A stretch of DNA of 64,000 nucleotides, taken from Bacillota bacterium. Lineage in GTDB: Bacteria > Bacillota > Clostridia > Tissierellales > Peptoniphilaceae. Positions 25,155-32,306 of this stretch are shown here, piece by piece. Each line of letters begins with the position of its first letter. Within the stretch, counting starts at the first letter, position 1. The notes under the pieces were generated by a model that was given only the letters and a program-made list of their open reading frames with translations, did no database searches and was not told where the DNA came from. Where the stretch lies: assembly GCA_030532225.1 (NCBI GenBank), contig JAUNLQ010000001.1, positions 1 to 64,000 of the forward strand, written 5' to 3'. A program made the position numbers and the translations under genes.

Positions 25155-26322
25155 AGCCGTCCTCCTTATACTCATAGGCTAACTTGCCATTAATAAATAC
25201 CTTGCCTGGCTGATAAAGGCTGTCAAAAGGTGGCACATCCCAAATTACCAAGTCTGCATCCTTGCCAACTTCTAGGGAGCCTACCCTGTCTTCAATATCT
25301 GTAATCCTAGCAGCATTTATAGTAAGGGCTTCTAAGACACACTTTTCTGAGGCTCCTTCTTTTATATAAATAATAGCCTGGCTTAACATGGCTTCAATTG
25401 GAATTACTGGATGGTCTGTAGTAATGGCAAATTTTATTCCAGCCTTTTCCATAAGACCTCCAACTTCAACTCCCTTGTGTTTCAGTTCATACTTAGTCTT
25501 GAAACCTAAGGACGGGCCAACTATACAGTCTACATTGTGGTCCTTTAAGAAGTCCAAGATCATCTTGCCAGAGGTAGTGTGCTCTATGGAATAATTTAGG
25601 CCAAATTCTTCTCCAATTCTAACTGCAGTCATAATGTCTTCTTCTTGGTGGGCGTGGATCTTTACCCTTAGGCCATCAAAGGCCCTGGCCAAGGACTCTA
25701 GGTGGATGTCGTACTTAGGCTTGTCTTCTTCCTTGCCTGTTTCTTGGTAGATTTTTACCTTGTCATAGTAATTTTTGGCCTTAAAAAATTCTTCTCTCAT
25801 TAAGGCTGCTGCTCCCATCCTAGTTGTTGGAGACTTGCCCTTAGACCCATAAACTCTTTTTGGATTTTCTCCTAGGGCCATTTTCAAGGCAGCTTCTTCC
25901 TTGATTATTCTTTGGTCCAAGTCTTCAGCTGAAGTCTTTAAGGCCACAAAGGTTCCTCCCATAATATTGGCAGAGCCTGGCCCTGTAACTATAGTAGTTA
26001 CTCCATGTTTTCTAGCTGCATAAAAGCCTACATCATAGGGATTTATTGCATCTAGGCCTCTTAAACCTGGCAAAAGGGGATCTGATGTTTCGTTGCCATC
26101 AATTCCTGACTCAACTCCACTATCATAGACTCCCATGTGACAGTGAGACTCAATTAGGCCTGGAGTTACTAGCTTCATTTGAGCATCTACTATTTCATAG
26201 TCTTCTTTCTCTTCAATATGATCAGCAATTTGAACAATTTTCTTCCCATCAATTAAAATGTCTCTTTTTTCCTTATAGACCTGGTTCATGTCTATAAGCA
26301 TACAATTTTTTATTAATAACAT
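25129..26322 (-). CDS. Amidohydrolase (imidazolonepropionase-like, COG1228 type)
   Basis: A 397-residue cytosolic metal-dependent hydrolase of the amidohydrolase superfamily. Metal-binding and catalytic residues are intact: HxH at 60 and 62 (IESHCHMG), HAH at 223-225, a histidine at 248 (IEHTT) and aspartate 303 (TTDHP). The C-terminal beta sandwich ends with LEVGKDADLVIWD and the FINGKLAYE strand. Substrate unknown; the superfamily cleaves cyclic amides, dipeptides and related bonds. It is first in a two-gene unit with a degenerate paralogue and is preceded by a leader of about 110 nt with two hairpin-T-tract structures. Confidence 0.88.
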   Translation of the reverse strand: MLLIKNCMLIDMNQVYKEKRDILIDGKKIVQIADHIEEKEDYEIVDAQMKLVTPGLIESHCHMGVYDSGVESGIDGNETSDPLLPGLRGLDAINPYDVGFYAARKHGVTTIVTGPGSANIMGGTFVALKTSAEDLDQRIIKEEAALKMALGENPKRVYGSKGKSPTTRMGAAALMREEFFKAKNYYDKVKIYQETGKEEDKPKYDIHLESLARAFDGLRVKIHAHQEEDIMTAVRIGEEFGLNYSIEHTTSGKMILDFLKDHNVDCIVGPSLGFKTKYELKHKGVEVGGLMEKAGIKFAITTDHPVIPIEAMLSQAIIYIKEGASEKCVLEALTINAARITDIEDRVGSLEVGKDADLVIWDVPPFDSLYQPGKVFINGKLAYEYKEDGYDFDYKEC

Positions 26323-26334
26323 AAGTCCTCCATA

Positions 26335-26361
26335 AAAGAAAAGACCCTCAAAGTGAGAGCC
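26335..26361 (-). terminator. Second leader hairpin with T-tract, just before the amidohydrolase start
   Basis: Minus strand GGCTCTCA-CTT-TGAGGGTC (26361-26343, two G-U pairs) followed by TTTTCTTTT. It ends about 12 nt before the start codon and would act as an intrinsic terminator inside the leader. Confidence 0.55.
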
Positions 26362-26369
26362 TGATTCTT

Positions 26370-26392
26370 AAAAAATTCTAGGCAAAGCCAAG
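26370..26392 (-). terminator. First leader hairpin with T-tract in the amidohydrolase leader
   Basis: Minus strand CTTGGC-TTT-GCCTAG (26392-26378, one T-T mismatch) followed by AATTTTTT. With the hairpin at 26335-26361 it gives two terminator-like structures in series. Confidence 0.45.
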
Positions 26393-26432
26393 TATTCTAA
26401 GCAAACACCCTGCAATTTCTTACTGCTTCTTT

Positions 26433-26438
26433 ATTATA
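26433..26438 (-). promoter_or_regulatory. -10 element of the amidohydrolase pair
   Basis: Consensus TATAAT on the minus strand, in a TGTGTTATAAT context. No convincing -35 is seen 17 bp upstream. It would give a leader of about 105 nt. Confidence 0.45.
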
Positions 26439-26458
26439 ACACACTTAAAGCTAAGGCA

Positions 26459-26490
26459 GAAAAAAAGCCCTGACCACTTGGCCAAGGCTA
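26459..26490 (-). terminator. Terminator of the cytosolic 5'-nucleotidase-like gene
   Basis: A 10-bp stem with G-U pairs (26480-26489 with 26466-26475) followed by TTTTTTT on the minus strand. Confidence 0.85.
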
Positions 26491-26496
26491 AAGTAT

Positions 26497-27957
26497 TTAA
26501 AGGCTATAAAATTTTTTCTCTGAAAAAAAGTCTATAAAGATTTGGGCTAAATCAAAATTTATTTCCTTTAAGACCTTAAGGTCCACTAGCATATCAAAGC
26601 CTGAGACTCCAGTTTTTCTATAGTTGTTCATAACTAGACTTAAGCTGTCTGTATCTTGGACCTCCCTGCCTTGATAAAAGATTTTGCCAATTCTATTTTC
26701 AAAGTCTTGGTCATAGTCTATTTGAAAGTCTAGGCCATAAAGGAAATCAAAATTATAAAGACTAAGTTTTGGCTGTAAATATTTAGGATTTATTTTAAAA
26801 TCTTCTCCATCTTTAACAATAAATTGGTAATTTTTGTTCAAATACTGCCTTAAACTTTTTCCGTCAATTTGGCAGACTAAAAGAGTGTTGGGAAATCTTA
26901 AGGTGTTTATAATCTGCCTAATGGTCAAGTCCTTAGAAAAGCCTAAAACTTGGTTGGCAAAGGAAGTTGTAGAAATTTGGGCTCCAGAAACTTCCCTTTG
27001 CACCTTGTTAACCAGGTCTGCTAGGGCCGACCCTTGTAGGGCCATAGTCAACCTGTCTGCTGGCAGATAGTCCTTGTCTAGCTGGCAGATTTTTTGGTCT
27101 ATAAAGTCATTGATCAAGGCATTTTCTTCTATTTCTTCTTGGAACTTTTCCCTGTCAAAGTCTCCATCTACTGGCCTTAACTTTAGGTCCATAGCCTTAG
27201 TGTCTAGGTCTACAGTAATTTCTCCATAAAGACCTCCATTGGACCCAGGTTGAATAATCCTTGTTCCTTGGTAGCTTAGGTCTTCAATTTGTCTGTGTTG
27301 GTGGCCAGTTAAAAGTAAGTCTAAGTCCAAAGAGCTGGCGATTTTAGAGGCTATGTTTTCTCCCTTAGTCTCTTCTATGGTGTAGTCTTCTATATTAAAG
27401 TCTACTCCACCATGGTAGATGCAAATTTTAAAGTCACAGTCTTTTATATGGTCATAGGCCTCTATTAGGGACTGAAGAGTGTCCTTAACTTGAAAGTATT
27501 TTAGGTTTTCCTTTTGTTCCCAAATATTTACAAAGTCTGTACAGGCTCCAATAAGGCCAACTTTTTTCCCTTGAATTTCAACTATGTCATAGGCTGCCAG
27601 GTTTTTTATTTCCCCTTTTAAGTCTACTAGGTTGGCACAAAGAACCTTGGCCTGCAGGTTGTTTACATAGTCTTTTAGATAGTCGTAGCCATAGTTAAAG
27701 TCGTGGTTACCTAGGCCTATATGGCTGTAGGAAATCTTGTTCATAATGGCAGAGATTTTTTCTGGCTGGCTTTTGGTCATTAAATAATAGTCATAAACTG
27801 AACCTTGAATCATATCTCCACAGTCGATTATTAAGTTGTCTTCATTAACTTGGAAGTTTTTGCTAGCTGACAAAAGTCCCATAGCCTTAGGCTGCTGGTC
27901 CATATAATCTGTTGGCAAAAAGTAGCCGTGAACATCTGATGTATAAAAAATTTTCAT
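26497..27957 (-). CDS. Cytosolic metallophosphatase / 5'-nucleotidase family protein
   Basis: A 486-residue protein of the UshA/YfkN-like 5'-nucleotidase family but without a signal peptide (it begins directly with MKIFYTSDVHG). The calcineurin-like metallophosphoesterase domain has DVH, IDCGDMIQG, GNHDFNYGYD, IYHGGVD and LTGHQHRQ in order. The C-terminal substrate-recognition domain spans about 330-486. It likely hydrolyses nucleotides or a related phosphoester in the cytosol. It has its own terminator and lies upstream of the amidohydrolase pair on the same strand. Confidence 0.87.
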   Translation of the reverse strand: MKIFYTSDVHGYFLPTDYMDQQPKAMGLLSASKNFQVNEDNLIIDCGDMIQGSVYDYYLMTKSQPEKISAIMNKISYSHIGLGNHDFNYGYDYLKDYVNNLQAKVLCANLVDLKGEIKNLAAYDIVEIQGKKVGLIGACTDFVNIWEQKENLKYFQVKDTLQSLIEAYDHIKDCDFKICIYHGGVDFNIEDYTIEETKGENIASKIASSLDLDLLLTGHQHRQIEDLSYQGTRIIQPGSNGGLYGEITVDLDTKAMDLKLRPVDGDFDREKFQEEIEENALINDFIDQKICQLDKDYLPADRLTMALQGSALADLVNKVQREVSGAQISTTSFANQVLGFSKDLTIRQIINTLRFPNTLLVCQIDGKSLRQYLNKNYQFIVKDGEDFKINPKYLQPKLSLYNFDFLYGLDFQIDYDQDFENRIGKIFYQGREVQDTDSLSLVMNNYRKTGVSGFDMLVDLKVLKEINFDLAQIFIDFFSEKKFYSL

Positions 27958-27976
27958 AGGTCCTCCCTTGTATGCT

Positions 27977-28028
27977 AAAAAAATGAACTTAATTAGACAT
28001 AAATACTAGCAAAAAATTAAGTTCATTT
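27977..28028 (-). terminator. Terminator of the cobalamin operon
   Basis: A 14-bp perfect stem (28015-28028 with 27981-27994) followed by TTTTT on the minus strand, 8 bp after the cobC-like stop. Confidence 0.9.
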
Positions 28029-28035
28029 CAAGATT

Positions 28036-28611
28036 CTATATTCTATTTATATAGGAAATTTTTTGGTAGTCGCCGTTTTTTATAAGGCTAAAGGACCCAT
28101 TGGCAATTTCAAAACGGCTATAGGCTTCCATGTCTCCTATAACTGCAGCCAACAAAAGGGCTATAAAGCCACCATGGCTAACAATAAGAATGTTGCCACT
28201 GTAGGACTTAGCTTCCTTTAAAACCTTTTGGGCCCTGGCATAGGCCTCTTCTATAGACTCTCCTTGGGGAAGGGCATTTTTAAAAGGGTCATCTAAGTAG
28301 GCTTGGACTTCCTTGGAAAAAATCCTCATGCCTTCTTCAAAGGTCCTGCCCTTTAAAAGACCTGCATCAATTTCTTGGATGTCCTCTTTTATTTCAAAGG
28401 GATAGTCGTGGTAGGACCTTACTATATCAAAGGTCTCCCTAGTCCTTGCCAAGGGTGAAACCCAGGCCCTGTCTATAATCATCTTGTGAAGCTTATCTGC
28501 TGCCCTTTCAATTTGTAGCCTGCCTCTTTCTGAAAGGGGACACTTGTCTGAGGAATATCTATCTTGAATATTGTGAACAGTCTCCCCATGTCTAAGTAAA
28601 ATTAAATCCAT
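28036..28611 (-). CDS. cobC: Histidine phosphatase family protein, probable alpha-ribazole phosphatase
   Basis: A 191-residue phosphoglycerate-mutase-like phosphatase with the catalytic LLRHGETVHN (about 4-13) and the second histidine in IVSHGGF (about 143-149). Placed last in a late-cobalamin operon and overlapping cobS by 10 bp, it most likely removes the phosphate from alpha-ribazole-5'-phosphate (CobC role). The family also contains phosphoglycerate mutases and other phosphatases, so the specific call rests on context. Confidence 0.82.
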   Translation of the reverse strand: MDLILLRHGETVHNIQDRYSSDKCPLSERGRLQIERAADKLHKMIIDRAWVSPLARTRETFDIVRSYHDYPFEIKEDIQEIDAGLLKGRTFEEGMRIFSKEVQAYLDDPFKNALPQGESIEEAYARAQKVLKEAKSYSGNILIVSHGGFIALLLAAVIGDMEAYSRFEIANGSFSLIKNGDYQKISYINRI

Positions 28612-29336
28612 AATAACCCCCAGTAGACTAAAAGTCCTACAAGCTCGTTGATTTCAATAGTGGCTCCATATATATCACCACTTAGGCCCTTAATCTTTTT
28701 TGTAGCCAGCCTAACAATAAATTCTCCAACTATAAGTGTTACAAGGGCAGTTGGCAAAATTCTCCAATTATAAAAGGCCAAGGCTAGTAAAATCAGCCCA
28801 TTAAAGGCCAGGGCCTTGTAGTCAGATAAGGCCTCTTTCATAACTGAACCAAAGCCGCCAGGTCTGGCCAGGCCTCCTCTTTTAATTACATAAAGGGAGG
28901 ACATCCTAGATACAAAACTCAGCTGACCTATGGTAAAGATCAAATCATTGCTAAAAGACCCATAAAGGGCAACTTTTAATATACAGTAGAGAATTAAGGC
29001 TAAAGTCCCAAAAGATCCAATTAAAGAATCCTTCATAATCTCTAAAATCCTTTCAGGACTAGCATTGGAATAAAAACCATCAACAGTATCTGCCAAGCCG
29101 TCTAAGTGAAGGCCTCCTGTCAAAATTATATAGAGAAAAAGTCCTAAGGCTGACCCAAGTAGCCTAGACTTGTCACTTAAAACATCTAAGACTAAACCTA
29201 CAAGGCCACCTATAAGCAAGCCTAGGCTAGGCAAAAAGCCTAAGGCGATTTTTAGATTTTTAGGACTAAAGTCCACTGGCTTTTTTAAGGGAATCCTAGA
29301 AAAAACCTGGAAGGATAAAATTATTCCATCAATCAT
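28602..29336 (-). CDS. cobS: Adenosylcobinamide-GDP ribazoletransferase
   Basis: Joins alpha-ribazole (or its phosphate) to adenosylcobinamide-GDP, completing the cobalamin nucleotide loop at the membrane. The 244-residue protein has six to seven membrane helices and the family active-site motif LDGLADTVDGFYS (about 80-92). It overlaps cobU by 4 bp upstream and cobC by 10 bp downstream. Confidence 0.95.
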   Translation of the reverse strand: MIDGIILSFQVFSRIPLKKPVDFSPKNLKIALGFLPSLGLLIGGLVGLVLDVLSDKSRLLGSALGLFLYIILTGGLHLDGLADTVDGFYSNASPERILEIMKDSLIGSFGTLALILYCILKVALYGSFSNDLIFTIGQLSFVSRMSSLYVIKRGGLARPGGFGSVMKEALSDYKALAFNGLILLALAFYNWRILPTALVTLIVGEFIVRLATKKIKGLSGDIYGATIEINELVGLLVYWGLLWI

Positions 29337-29869
29337 TTAATCTTCATCTCAATTCCACATACTACTAAATAAACTTGGTCTGCCTCCTTGGCTATCCTTT
29401 GGGATATTCTGCCTAGGCTGTCTGTATAGACCCTGCCTATATGGTCCATAGGAGTTAGACTTAGGCCTACTTCATTTGTAATAATAATTAGGTCCTTGTC
29501 CCTATCCCTACAAAAATTAATTAGGTCCATAACATTATTATAAACTGTGTCTTCTACTTCCTTGGCCAGCCTTGCAGGGATTCTCTCTAGGTCCTTGGTT
29601 AAGTCGTACATAATATTAGCAGTCATAGTTCCTAAACATTCTAAAAGATAGTAGTCTTCATCTTCAACATAAGCCAAAAAGTCCTTGTAGGCTTCTATGG
29701 TCCTCCAAGCTTTAGGCCTAGATTCTTGGTGGATCTTAATTCTTTCAGCCATTTCTTGGCCGTCAACTTTGGCAGTTGCTATATAGGCTACCTTGTCCTT
29801 ATTTTTTAATAGTGATTCTGCAAAGGAGGACTTGCCTGATCGCTGTCCTCCTGTAATTAAACTTATCAT
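29333..29869 (-). CDS. cobU: Adenosylcobinamide kinase / adenosylcobinamide-phosphate guanylyltransferase
   Basis: Bifunctional enzyme that phosphorylates adenosylcobinamide and adds GMP. The 178-residue protein shows the P-loop ITGGQRSGKSSFAE (about 4-17), the family's RIxxHxxxRP segment (RIKIHQESRP, about 44-53) and ITNEVGLSLTP (about 130-140). It abuts cobT directly and overlaps cobS by 4 bp, as expected for coupled translation. Confidence 0.95.
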   Translation of the reverse strand: MISLITGGQRSGKSSFAESLLKNKDKVAYIATAKVDGQEMAERIKIHQESRPKAWRTIEAYKDFLAYVEDEDYYLLECLGTMTANIMYDLTKDLERIPARLAKEVEDTVYNNVMDLINFCRDRDKDLIIITNEVGLSLTPMDHIGRVYTDSLGRISQRIAKEADQVYLVVCGIEMKIK

Positions 29870-30946
29870 TTATTTTTGGTCCCTAATATTTACTAGTGTG
29901 TTTATAATATCTGTTTGGTCAAACTTAACCATATTGTTCATACAATAAAGGGAATCGTCTAAAAGCCTAAATAGTAAAGGACAACCTGAACCTTCTCCTA
30001 ATCTCATGGCCAGGTCAAAATATCCCTTTAAGTCCATAGCATCTAAGGCCACCTTGGCTCCAGATTCCTTGGCTATATGAGAACCAAACAAGTAGTATTT
30101 TACATTTTCATTTAAAGCATAGGCTAGCAAGGCTCCTGCTGAAGAAATAAGGCCGTCTATAACTCCTGCCACCTTGTGCTGGCCACAGGCTAAATAAACT
30201 CCAGCCATGGCTCCAATGTCATAGCCGCCAACCTTGGCCAGAACTCCTAGGGGATCAGCAGGGTCAGTTCCTCTCACTTGGACACAGTCTCTAACAACCC
30301 TTAGCTTGTTGGCTAGTTGGGCATCTGTAACACCAGAACCTAAACCAACTACAGCTTCTTCAGAAACTCCTGTTAAAGCCCTAATAACTGCTGCAGAAGT
30401 GGTAGTGTTGCCCATGCCAAGTTCTCCAGTTCCCAAAACTTTATAGCCTGCTTCAATGTATTGGCTGGCCAGTTCATAGCCAATAGAAATAGCTTCTAAG
30501 GCCTGGTCCCTAGTCATAGCATCTTCTTTCATAAAGTTTTTTGTGCCATTGGAAATTCTCCTATTTAAAACCTTAGGGCTGCCCTTAAAGTTTTCAATTC
30601 CCAAGTCTACAACTACAACATCAGCTCCAGCATTTTCTGCTAGGGCCACAACTCCTGTCTTGTTCTCACCCATTTGAACAGCCAGAAGGTCAGTTAAAAT
30701 TCTAGGAGATGAAGAAATATCCTCTTCATAAACTCCATTGTCGTTACAAAAAACTAAGACTGCCTTTTTGTCTACTTTTTCTGGAAGTTGGTCTAAGATT
30801 GCACAAAACTTTATGCCAACTTCTTCTAATTCTCCCAAGGATCCAGTTGGATGAACTAGGCTGTCCCAGTAGTCCCTGAATTTTTTAAAGGCCTCAGCCT
30901 CTATTGGCTCAATGCCAGTGGTCATTTGGTCCAGCTTAAAGGTCAT
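29870..30946 (-). CDS. cobT: Nicotinate-nucleotide:dimethylbenzimidazole phosphoribosyltransferase
   Basis: Activates the lower-ligand base of cobalamin to alpha-ribazole-5'-phosphate. The 358-residue protein has GELGMGNTTTSAAV (about 175-188), GGYDIGAMAG (about 245-254) and the C-terminal catalytic glutamate region LGEGSGCPL (about 317-325). Normal length. It overlaps the upstream small cysteine-rich gene by 11 bp. Confidence 0.95.
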   Translation of the reverse strand: MTFKLDQMTTGIEPIEAEAFKKFRDYWDSLVHPTGSLGELEEVGIKFCAILDQLPEKVDKKAVLVFCNDNGVYEEDISSSPRILTDLLAVQMGENKTGVVALAENAGADVVVVDLGIENFKGSPKVLNRRISNGTKNFMKEDAMTRDQALEAISIGYELASQYIEAGYKVLGTGELGMGNTTTSAAVIRALTGVSEEAVVGLGSGVTDAQLANKLRVVRDCVQVRGTDPADPLGVLAKVGGYDIGAMAGVYLACGQHKVAGVIDGLISSAGALLAYALNENVKYYLFGSHIAKESGAKVALDAMDLKGYFDLAMRLGEGSGCPLLFRLLDDSLYCMNNMVKFDQTDIINTLVNIRDQK

Positions 30947-31211
30947 TTTCCAACCTCCTAATAGTCATTTCAGCTATATATTCGCCAAGTTTTTGGTTTA
31001 TGTAATCATAACCCTTTGGCTTGTGAGGAATCATACAATTTGTACAATCCTTAACTCCATTTTTGATTTCAAAATTTCCCCCACACTTTTCCTCTAACAT
31101 ATACAAAGGACAGTAGCAAAACATACAGTTAAAGTTTTCTACATCATCTGTTTTGTGGCAGGGTAAATACTTACAATCATGGTTTGTGTAAAATCTATAA
31201 GAAAATTCCAT
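30936..31211 (-). CDS. Cysteine-rich small domain protein (cobalamin-associated)
   Basis: A 91-residue protein with nine cysteines in a fixed pattern (CKYLPC, CMFCYC, C, CTNC), matching the cysteine-rich small domain family that is often found fused to or beside cobalamin genes. Metal or iron-sulfur binding is likely from the cysteine spacing but not shown. It sits between cobD-like and cobT genes in the same operon, overlapping cobT by 11 bp. Function in corrinoid metabolism is unknown. Confidence 0.85.
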   Translation of the reverse strand: MEFSYRFYTNHDCKYLPCHKTDDVENFNCMFCYCPLYMLEEKCGGNFEIKNGVKDCTNCMIPHKPKGYDYINQKLGEYIAEMTIRRLENDL

Positions 31212-31212
31212 T

Positions 31213-32256
31213 TTATTCCTCCATAATTTCCTTAATTCCTTTTAAAAATATCTCATTGTCCGATTCGGTCTTAATAGCTATTCGAATGAAAGTTCCCTTT
31301 AAGTTTTTGTAATTAGAGCATCTTCTAACTAAAATATTTCTAGCTAAAAGCTGGTCAAAAATTTCCTTTTCTGACTTGTCTAAAATTTCCAACAAAAAAT
31401 AATTAGCATTGGACTTAAAGACCCTTATGCCCCTTACTTTTTTTAACTCACAGAAAAATCTTTCCCTCTCTTTAAAGATGTAATCTTGAGATTCTTTTAT
31501 AAAGTCCTTATCGAATATATAGTCAGCTGCAATATTTGCAAATGAATTTATAGACCAAGGAAGTTCCTTCCTCTCCAACAATTCTATCATATTAAGATCA
31601 AATACTCCATAACCAAGACGGATTCCAGGTAGGCCAAAAAATTTAGTTGCAGCCCTAATAATTCCCACATTGGAAAAGCCAAGGCCCCTAAAAAGTTCTA
31701 TAGAATCATAATCAAGGTCAGCAAACTCAAAAAATGCCTCATCTAATAATAAATAGGCATCCTTTTCTACAATATCCACATAAATTTCTAAAAGTTCTTC
31801 CTTGCTAAGACTTGTCCCACTTGGATTATGAGGGTTAGTTAAGACTAATAAGTCTCCTTCCTTAACAGTAGCCTTTAAAAGGTCCAGGTCTATTTTAAAA
31901 TCCTGGCCCAAGTTTACTGCCACCAGGTCTAGCTGGTGAACCTTGGCCCTAAGTCTGTACTCAGAAAAAGACGGGTCAACTATAAGCATCCTCTTAAAGT
32001 TGGAAATCACCAGGTCTAAAATTTCCACAGACCCATTGCCTAAAAATACCTGGTCCTTTTCTACTTTTAAATAAGTGGCTACCTTGTCCTTTAAAGACCT
32101 ATAAGCCAAGTCTGGATAGACTAAGACCTCATCAAATCTTTGGTATATTTTTTCTTTTAAGGCTGAAGGATAGCCTAAGGGGTTAATATTAGAAGAAAAA
32201 TCTAAGATCCCCTTCTGATAATTGTATATGTCTCCTCCATGGATTCCTATAGTCAT
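31213..32256 (-). CDS. cobD: CobD-type threonine-phosphate decarboxylase (aminotransferase fold)
   Basis: A PLP enzyme of the HisC/CobD group; in cobalamin synthesis it makes aminopropanol phosphate for the linker. The opening GIHGGDIYNY...LDFSSNINPLG is the CobD signature and distinguishes it from HisC. The Schiff-base lysine is in RAATKFFGLPGIRLGYG (about 210-226). The ATG at 32256 has GGAGAGG upstream and is preferred to 32289. About 347 residues. First gene of the cob unit, 51 bp from the upstream exporter gene's stop. Confidence 0.9.
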   Translation of the reverse strand: MTIGIHGGDIYNYQKGILDFSSNINPLGYPSALKEKIYQRFDEVLVYPDLAYRSLKDKVATYLKVEKDQVFLGNGSVEILDLVISNFKRMLIVDPSFSEYRLRAKVHQLDLVAVNLGQDFKIDLDLLKATVKEGDLLVLTNPHNPSGTSLSKEELLEIYVDIVEKDAYLLLDEAFFEFADLDYDSIELFRGLGFSNVGIIRAATKFFGLPGIRLGYGVFDLNMIELLERKELPWSINSFANIAADYIFDKDFIKESQDYIFKERERFFCELKKVRGIRVFKSNANYFLLEILDKSEKEIFDQLLARNILVRRCSNYKNLKGTFIRIAIKTESDNEIFLKGIKEIMEE

Positions 32257-32306
32257 TGTCCTCTCCTTTTTTCCTATAAATAGAGTCAACCAGTCTTAAG
32301 AAAAAC

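Noticed and set aside
26335..26438. T-box leader upstream of the amidohydrolase pair
   Set aside because: An AGGGTG stretch recalls the T-box sequence, but it lies at the wrong place relative to the hairpins and the rest of the conserved T-box bulge is missing.
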